From an uncultured Clostridia bacterium (GTDB taxonomy: Bacteria; Bacillota; Clostridia; Lachnospirales; CAG-274): a DNA stretch of 11,439 bases. Positions 6,744 through 11,439 of the stretch are shown piece by piece. The notes under the pieces are model-generated. The model was given only the letters and a program-made list of their open reading frames with translations. It ran no database searches and was not told the origin of the DNA. Location: NCBI GenBank assembly GCA_947629215.1, contig CANRCU010000047.1, positions 1 through 11,439 on the forward strand. The letters run 5' to 3'. The translations under genes and the position numbers were made by a program. Position 1 is the stretch's first letter. Each line of letters starts with the position of its first letter.

Positions 6744-9700
6744 ATGTTATACGCAAATGAAAGAAAATTGACCGACATCGAATATGCCATACGAGAATTG
6801 CTGAAAGACGAAAAAACAGTGGCAATAGCCGTTGAATATCTCGACACGGACAAACCGCGCGACGATGAACTTTTAAAATCGGTAAAACGATGTGAACCGC
6901 AAGGTCCGAAACAATATGCATTTATAAGTATGTTCGGCGATGCCGTAAAACGCAATATACTGCGTTGGCGGGACGACGAACTTACCGACAGATTTCTGCT
7001 TTTTTCCTACGCTTGCTGCGGATGCTATTTTTTGTATATGTCATACGAGATATTTGCAAGATTGGGAAAAGAAAAAGTTATGAAAACGCTTTCGCTATGG
7101 TTCGGCGACGATGCCGATGCGGCGATGAACGGGGCGTTAATAGCATATTGCGGCGATGCATATAAAGAGGCGGAATTGCTGAAGGCGTATCGCGGCGAAT
7201 ATAAAGGCGATAACGCTTCGGCGGACTTATTTGTGCGTACTGTAAAATACTGCGGTCAGAATGCAGAGTATGTATTGAAATGCTGTATGATAGCCGTTGA
7301 ATTTATCAAAGACGGTGAACACCCCGAATATTTGGATGTAATAATAGATACGGTCATGAGCTACACAAAAAATATTACTGCCAATACACCGGGATTTGAT
7401 TATATTTGTCTTGCGCTTGCGGTAATATCACGTTTCACGGACAAGGGAGAAGAGTTTTTCAAAAAATATATCAAAGGCGCTTCCTATTCGGTCGCTTTGC
7501 TTGCAAACAGAATTTTGAAGAACTATGAATATGTTTATGATATTCTTGACAGAACGCCCGAAGCGGTATCGCCCGGATATATATTATATTTTGAAAGCGG
7601 ACGAAATGTTTCGGAAGAACAGCGTCAAAAGCATTTTAAATATTTTGCAAAAAATTACAAAGAAATGTTTATAGATGTAATGAAAAACAAAGCTGCCGTA
7701 ACAACGGCTGTCGAAATGGATAAAATATTAACGGAAACGGATGAGAACTATGTTTCGTGCTACGAGGAACTTAGAGAAATATCACAAAAGAAAACTTCTG
7801 AATTAATAACGTCGATGTTTCCGGATATTGCGGAAGATGTAAGAAAATATCTGTTAGGCAAAGAGTCTTTTTCGGAAGTTACTGCGCTTTTGCCTACAAA
7901 AGTCGGTCATGTGCGTTACGTACGTTCAAACGATTACTATTCGGCTTTCGGTAATGACGAATTTATTGCAAGATGTGTTGCATTTATGCATGCTACAAAC
8001 GTATACCATGCTGTATATTATGGTAAATGCGCAAGCACAACGGGATTTATGTTTGAAAAACATGTCAAGACAGGAGTGGAAATGTTTGTTTCGGCGCAAG
8101 TGCCGTTTGATATGATATTCAAGATAATGGACAAAAATTACAGTTTTCTTTATGGTGATAATGCCGAGCAATTTATGAAGAACTGCGCAGAGGCACTTGT
8201 CGAATATTCGGATGAGATAATAAAGTGTGAGTTAAAAAAACTGCCTGCAAATGCAAGGTATATATATGTCAGTACGCTTGCAAAAAACAAAACGAAATAT
8301 AAAGAAGAAATTTTTGCTGCCTGCGACGAAACGGGCAATGCGGTCAAAAAACTGCTTTGTGATATAATTTCCGACGAAAAAGATTGGAAAGACGATATAA
8401 TCACACTGTTAAAAGCCAAAAAAGCCGCAAAGAGAGAATTGGCAATAAATATTATAACACGACAGGGAGTTTCGGAGTATAAAGAAGAAATAGAAAAGGC
8501 TGCCGAAACCGAAAAGAGCGAAAAACTTAAGACGAAGCTGCTTTCATTGCTTCTTGACGGTCACGAAAAAGGAAAATCCGAATCAAGCGTGAACGATATG
8601 ATAGACGGGCTTACAAAGGGAAATAAAACAAGCAAGCTGAATTGGCTGTTTGAGATGCCGTTTGCGCCCGTACATACGACAGAGGGTGAAGAAGCCGACG
8701 AAAAAATTCTTAGAGCCATGATATTGAGCTATGCCGATATGTTCAGCCCAAATATCAGTCAAACCGCCATGCAGATAGAAAAAATGCTTGACAAAAAGGA
8801 TGTCGAAGCGTTTGCCATGGACGTATTCGGCAGGTGGTTTGCGTGCGGCGCACAGGCAAAGACCAAGTGGGTCATGTATTTCAGCGTGATACACGGCGGT
8901 GACGAACTTGTGGGTGAGCTTACGAAAATAATAAAAGAATGGGCAGAAAATATGCGCGGCGCGATAGCTGCCGAAGCAGTAGGCGCAATGGCGCTGAACG
9001 GCAGTCAGAAAGCGCTTATGAATGTGGACAATATGTCACGCAAATTCAAACAAAAACAGGTGAAAGCCGCCGCCGTCGCTGCGCTTGACAATGCCGCGGA
9101 ACAACTGAATATCACGGCGCAGGAACTTGCGGACAGGATAGTACCCGATATGGGCTTTGACGAAAATATGTGCAGAGTTTTTGACTATGGCAGCCGAAAA
9201 TTCAATGTGTATATAACTCCGTCGCTTGAAATAGAGATATATAACGGCGAAAAGAAGGTCAAAAATATGCCTAAACCCGGCGTAAATGACGATGCTTCCA
9301 TTGCAGATAAAGCATATGCCGATTTCAAGGAAATGAAAAAACAGATGAAGACCGTTGTGGAAAGTCAGAAACAGAGGCTTGAATATGTGCTTATGTGTGA
9401 CAGAAAGTGGACAAAGGAAGGCTGGGAGAAACTTTTTGTCAAAAATCCCGTTATGCATTGCTTTGCGATAGGTCTTATATGGGGCATATATGAAAACGGA
9501 GAGTTAAAAACAAGTTTCAGATATATGGACGACGGCAGTTTCACCACAGCGGACGAGGACGAGTTTGAACCGGCGGAAAATGCCGTTATAGGGCTTGTTC
9601 ACCCGATAGAGCTATCCGAAGAAGAAAAAAATACATGGACGGAACAGCTTTCGGATTATGAAATAACACAGCCTTTTGCGCAGCTTTCACGAACCGTTTT

Positions 9701-10079
9701 CAATATGGAGGAGGACGAGCTTGAAGCCAAAGAGATAACGCGTTTTTCGGGAGCAGCCACAACGGCGCTCACGCTCATAGGAAAGATGACAAAATTCGGC
9801 TGGTACAAGGGCGAAGCTATGGATGCGGGTTTCTTTGAAAGTTTCAAGCGTGAAGATGTTTCGGGACGTATAGAAAACGGCAAGAAAGACGGTATTTATG
9901 CAGAGCTTGGCTTTTCGGGGGCATATATTGCAGCAGGTTACGGATACGGCGACGAGGACGTAACGGTCGGGGAACTTAAGTTCCGCAAATCGGGCGAAAC
10001 GGAATGGCTTGCCGGAAAAGATGTAAACAAACGCTATTTCAGCGAGATAATCTTACAATTGAGTTTCCTTGGACAATAA
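6744..10079 (+). CDS. DUF4132 domain-containing protein (YehI-like)
   Basis: This very large soluble protein has 1111 residues. The C-terminal DUF4132 domain spans about residues 812-985. It is recognisable from the stretch WTKEGWEKLFVKNPVMH through a middle WGIYENG to the signature LVHPIELSEEE (951-961) and the following YEITQPFAQLSR. After it comes a conserved tail with FGWYKGEAMDAGFF (about 1017-1030). The preceding 800 residues are predominantly helical, with HEAT-like character most evident at about 500-790, so a scaffold or substrate-recognition role is a reasonable inference. No catalytic motif is evident. The ATG at 6744 follows a strong GAGGGGG site (6731-6737), 28 nt after the previous stop. 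E. coli encodes a DUF4132 protein, YehI (formerly MolR), beside yehLMPQ, which supports a functional link. Biochemical function is unknown. Confidence 0.88.
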   Translation: MLYANERKLTDIEYAIRELLKDEKTVAIAVEYLDTDKPRDDELLKSVKRCEPQGPKQYAFISMFGDAVKRNILRWRDDELTDRFLLFSYACCGCYFLYMSYEIFARLGKEKVMKTLSLWFGDDADAAMNGALIAYCGDAYKEAELLKAYRGEYKGDNASADLFVRTVKYCGQNAEYVLKCCMIAVEFIKDGEHPEYLDVIIDTVMSYTKNITANTPGFDYICLALAVISRFTDKGEEFFKKYIKGASYSVALLANRILKNYEYVYDILDRTPEAVSPGYILYFESGRNVSEEQRQKHFKYFAKNYKEMFIDVMKNKAAVTTAVEMDKILTETDENYVSCYEELREISQKKTSELITSMFPDIAEDVRKYLLGKESFSEVTALLPTKVGHVRYVRSNDYYSAFGNDEFIARCVAFMHATNVYHAVYYGKCASTTGFMFEKHVKTGVEMFVSAQVPFDMIFKIMDKNYSFLYGDNAEQFMKNCAEALVEYSDEIIKCELKKLPANARYIYVSTLAKNKTKYKEEIFAACDETGNAVKKLLCDIISDEKDWKDDIITLLKAKKAAKRELAINIITRQGVSEYKEEIEKAAETEKSEKLKTKLLSLLLDGHEKGKSESSVNDMIDGLTKGNKTSKLNWLFEMPFAPVHTTEGEEADEKILRAMILSYADMFSPNISQTAMQIEKMLDKKDVEAFAMDVFGRWFACGAQAKTKWVMYFSVIHGGDELVGELTKIIKEWAENMRGAIAAEAVGAMALNGSQKALMNVDNMSRKFKQKQVKAAAVAALDNAAEQLNITAQELADRIVPDMGFDENMCRVFDYGSRKFNVYITPSLEIEIYNGEKKVKNMPKPGVNDDASIADKAYADFKEMKKQMKTVVESQKQRLEYVLMCDRKWTKEGWEKLFVKNPVMHCFAIGLIWGIYENGELKTSFRYMDDGSFTTADEDEFEPAENAVIGLVHPIELSEEEKNTWTEQLSDYEITQPFAQLSRTVFNMEEDELEAKEITRFSGAATTALTLIGKMTKFGWYKGEAMDAGFFESFKREDVSGRIENGKKDGIYAELGFSGAYIAAGYGYGDEDVTVGELKFRKSGETEWLAGKDVNKRYFSEIILQLSFLGQ

Positions 10080-10115
10080 TTTTACATCATTTTTTCAGGA
10101 AAATAACAAATTTTA

Positions 10116-10144
10116 TTTACAAATAATTTCTGTTGTGCTATAAT
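10116..10144 (+). promoter_or_regulatory. ilvN: Putative upstream ilvN promoter (P1)
   Basis: A TTTACA -35 box (10116-10121) and a perfect TATAAT -10 box (10139-10144) are spaced by 17 bp. Transcription would start near 10151 and give a leader of over 220 nt ahead of ilvN, long enough to carry regulatory structure. No known riboswitch class was recognised in it. Confidence 0.65.
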
Positions 10145-10215
10145 ATAGGTTAATTCTTCAGACCATAAGGTTTTGAACTGTTGTCATACCCGCTTATAAA
10201 CGGCGAAATCGACAT

Positions 10216-10229
10216 CATTATTGATAATG
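10216..10229. repeat. Short inverted repeat, possible operator or hairpin
   Basis: CATTAT and ATAATG flank a central TG, giving 6-bp arms. It lies downstream of P1 and about 25 bp upstream of the P2 -35 box. As an operator it could affect either promoter; as RNA it would be a weak hairpin. AT-rich palindromes of this size can arise by chance. Confidence 0.3.
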
Positions 10230-10253
10230 TTACAAAAAAATGTCAATAAATTG

Positions 10254-10282
10254 TTGAATTTTACCGTTGATTATAGTATAAT
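10254..10282 (+). promoter_or_regulatory. ilvN: Putative proximal ilvN promoter (P2)
   Basis: A TTGAAT -35 box (10254-10259) lies 17 bp from a perfect TATAAT -10 box (10277-10282). Transcription would start near 10289, about 90 nt before the ilvN start codon. This is the best-placed promoter for ilvN-ilvC. Confidence 0.7.
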
Positions 10283-10330
10283 ACAAATAAGTATGGTTGC
10301 GGGAGTTTTTCGCAGTCTATAAACTATCTT

Positions 10331-10381
10331 ATGGCAAGACAATATCTAACTAAAGGAAGAAAGAAGGAAGGAATGCCATGA
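10331..10381 (+). other. 16-codon upstream reading frame overlapping the ilvN start
   Basis: An ATG at 10331 opens a frame encoding MARQYLTKGRKKEGMP. Its TGA (10379-10381) overlaps the ilvN ATG as ATGA, so ribosomes finishing it could restart on ilvN. No good ribosome binding site precedes the ATG. The peptide holds one Leu and no Ile or Val, so it is not a classical branched-chain attenuator leader. It may simply be chance. Confidence 0.25.
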
Positions 10382-10875
10382 ACAGACATGTATTATCAAT
10401 ATTGGTAGATAACAATGCGGGTGTTCTGAGCCGTGTATCGGGCTTGTTCACAAGGCGCGGATATAATATCCAGAGCCTTAGCGTAGGCGTGACGCAGGAT
10501 GAGAGCATTTCGCGAATAACTATTGTTGTCTGCTGCGATGATATGGACATCGAGCAGATAATAAAACAGGTAGACAAGCTGGTTGACGTAAGGCGTGTTG
10601 TTAAACTTGACAACCACAACGGCGTATTCAGAGAGCTTGCGCTTATAAAGGTATGCGCAAAACCCGAGCAGCGCGCGGATATTATCAGCATTGCCGATAT
10701 TTTCAGGGCAAATATAATCGACGTTGCTACCGAAACTCTGACAGTCGAAATTACGGGCGATCAGACCAAGATCAAGGCGTTTACCGACCTTATAAAAGAT
10801 TTTGGCATAAAAGAGATAGTAAGGACCGGTACTACCGGCCTTTGCAGGGGCAACAACCCAATAAAAAATCAATAA
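10378..10875 (+). CDS. ilvN: Acetolactate synthase small (regulatory) subunit
   Basis: This is the regulatory subunit of acetohydroxyacid synthase, the first common enzyme of valine, leucine and isoleucine synthesis. It binds the catalytic subunit IlvB in the cytoplasm, activates it, and confers valine feedback inhibition. The 165 residues are a normal family length. An N-terminal ACT domain (about 3-77) carries the family hallmark NNAGVLSRVSGLFTRRGYNI (12-31). N12, G15 and N30 align with valine-site residues of E. coli IlvH (N11, G14, N29), so valine sensing looks intact. The C-terminal domain (about 84-158) includes IFRANIIDV and ends with GTTGLCRG. The ATG at 10378 follows GAAGGAAGG (10363-10371) with ideal spacing. 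The neighbour downstream is ilvC, 20 nt away. The catalytic ilvB is not upstream and must be encoded elsewhere or further downstream. Confidence 0.95.
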   Translation: MNRHVLSILVDNNAGVLSRVSGLFTRRGYNIQSLSVGVTQDESISRITIVVCCDDMDIEQIIKQVDKLVDVRRVVKLDNHNGVFRELALIKVCAKPEQRADIISIADIFRANIIDVATETLTVEITGDQTKIKAFTDLIKDFGIKEIVRTGTTGLCRGNNPIKNQ

Positions 10876-10895
10876 AAGTTTAGGAGGAAGAAAAA

Positions 10896-11439
10896 ATGGC
10901 AAAAATATTTTATCAGGAAGATTGTAATTTAAGTCTTTTAAAGGGCAAGACCATTGCTATTATCGGTTACGGCAGCCAGGGTCATGCACACGCACTCAAC
11001 GCAAAAGAGTCGGGCTGTGATGTAATAGTGGGTCTTTACGAAGGCAGCAAGTCTTGGAAGAGAGCCGAAGAACAAGGCTTTAAGGTATATACATCCGCCG
11101 AGGCTGCAAAAAAAGCCGACATAATCATGATACTTATAAATGACGAATTGCAGAAGGATCTTTATAAGAAAGATATTGAGCCTAACCTTGAACCGGGCAA
11201 TATGCTTATGTTTGCTCACGGTTTCAATATTCACTTCAATCAGATAATACCTCCGAAGGATGTTGATGTAACGATGGTCGCACCTAAGGGTCCCGGTCAT
11301 ACGGTAAGAAGCGAATATCAGGCAGGCAAGGGTGTTCCCTGCCTTGTAGCGGTAGAACAGGACGCAACGGGTCAGGCACAGGATCTTGCACTTGCTTATG
11401 CTTTGGCTATCGGCGGCGCAAGAGCGGGTGTTCTTGAAA
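10896..11439 (+). CDS. ilvC: Ketol-acid reductoisomerase, 5' part (runs off window)
   Basis: This enzyme catalyses the second common step of branched-chain amino-acid synthesis: Mg2+-dependent alkyl migration followed by NAD(P)H reduction of acetolactate or acetohydroxybutyrate. Only the first 181 residues are in the window; the family's short form is about 330-340. They cover the N-terminal Rossmann domain: dinucleotide motif GYGSQG (24-29), cofactor loop VGLYEGSKSW (45-54), the conserved AHGF with H108, and the substrate/metal-side motif APKGPGHTVR (129-138). Position 48 is Tyr, where many NADPH-dependent enzymes have Arg, while Ser51 and Ser53 are kept. The ATG at 10896 follows a perfect AGGAGG (10882-10887) with 8-nt spacing. 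It is co-transcribed with ilvN. Confidence 0.96.
   Translation, partial: MAKIFYQEDCNLSLLKGKTIAIIGYGSQGHAHALNAKESGCDVIVGLYEGSKSWKRAEEQGFKVYTSAEAAKKADIIMILINDELQKDLYKKDIEPNLEPGNMLMFAHGFNIHFNQIIPPKDVDVTMVAPKGPGHTVRSEYQAGKGVPCLVAVEQDATGQAQDLALAYALAIGGARAGVLE

Larger units (their letters stand above)
10080..10377. other. Regulatory intergenic region between the five-gene operon and ilvN
   Basis: These 298 bp separate the DUF4132 gene from ilvN. They contain two near-consensus promoters, an inverted repeat between them and a short upstream reading frame, each listed separately. No convincing intrinsic terminator follows the DUF4132 gene; only a weak 6-bp repeat (TTTCCT 10064-10069, AGGAAA 10097-10102) spans its stop. 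Read-through into ilvN is therefore possible. I found no T-box signature (AGGGTGGNACCGCG-like), although such leaders are common before branched-chain amino-acid genes in Firmicutes. Confidence 0.7.

Noticed and set aside
10064..10102. Intrinsic terminator after the DUF4132 gene
   Set aside because: The inverted repeat has only 6-bp arms, a 27-nt loop and no following T-run.
10100..10135. CodY-like operator overlapping the P1 -35 box
   Set aside because: The AT-rich stretch only loosely resembles AATTTTCWGAAAATT, with too many mismatches in a generally AT-rich region.
10145..10377. T-box or other riboswitch before ilvN
   Set aside because: No conserved T-box sequence, specifier-loop pattern or strong terminator hairpin with a T-run could be found by eye.
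10396..10902. Minus-strand open frame of 168 codons opposite ilvN
   Set aside because: It is antisense to a clear ilvN, with no family resemblance in the translation.
1..11439. CRISPR arrays, tRNA or rRNA genes, insertion sequences, phage genes
   Set aside because: No regularly spaced repeats, RNA gene signatures, transposase or integrase motifs were seen on either strand.

Overview
The window is a low-to-moderate GC piece of chromosome that looks like a Clostridia-type Firmicute. The evidence is the strong AGGAGG-like ribosome binding sites, consensus TTGaNN/TATAAT promoters with 17-bp spacing, frequent ATA isoleucine codons, AT-rich intergenic DNA, and Firmicute-like IlvN and IlvC sequences. 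I cannot name a genus. All genes I can support are on the + strand.

Positions 1-383 carry no gene that I can see. They contain two AT-rich inverted repeats (69-112 and 151-218) and, next to the first gene, a near-consensus promoter (296-324).

Positions 384-10079 hold five co-directional genes packed as one operon: a MoxR-type AAA+ ATPase, a DUF5682 protein, a VWA-domain protein with an intact MIDAS metal site, a SWIM zinc-finger protein, and an 1111-residue DUF4132 protein. The first four are in the same order as the poorly understood Escherichia coli yehL-yehM-yehP-yehQ genes. The fifth resembles E. coli YehI, encoded beside them. From general knowledge, MoxR ATPases and VWA proteins work as pairs: the ATPase remodels a target and the VWA protein acts as metal-dependent adaptor. 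Here the pair is combined with a possible TraB/EreA/ChaN-like hydrolase-fold protein (DUF5682), a SWIM protein that may bind nucleic acid or protein, and a large helical-repeat scaffold. Genes 1/2 overlap by 40 nt, 2/3 by an ATGA junction, 3/4 nearly touch, and 4/5 are 28 nt apart, so coordinated expression and a shared complex are likely. The biological role is unknown to me. A stress-response or biological-conflict role is inference only.

Positions 10080-10377 form a regulatory region with two near-consensus promoters, a small inverted repeat, and a 16-codon upstream reading frame whose stop overlaps the next start codon.

Positions 10378-11439 hold branched-chain amino-acid biosynthesis genes: ilvN (acetolactate synthase regulatory subunit) and the 5' part of ilvC (ketol-acid reductoisomerase), which runs off the window. 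The catalytic subunit ilvB is not beside ilvN in this window. This module has its own promoters and is probably functionally separate from the five-gene cluster.
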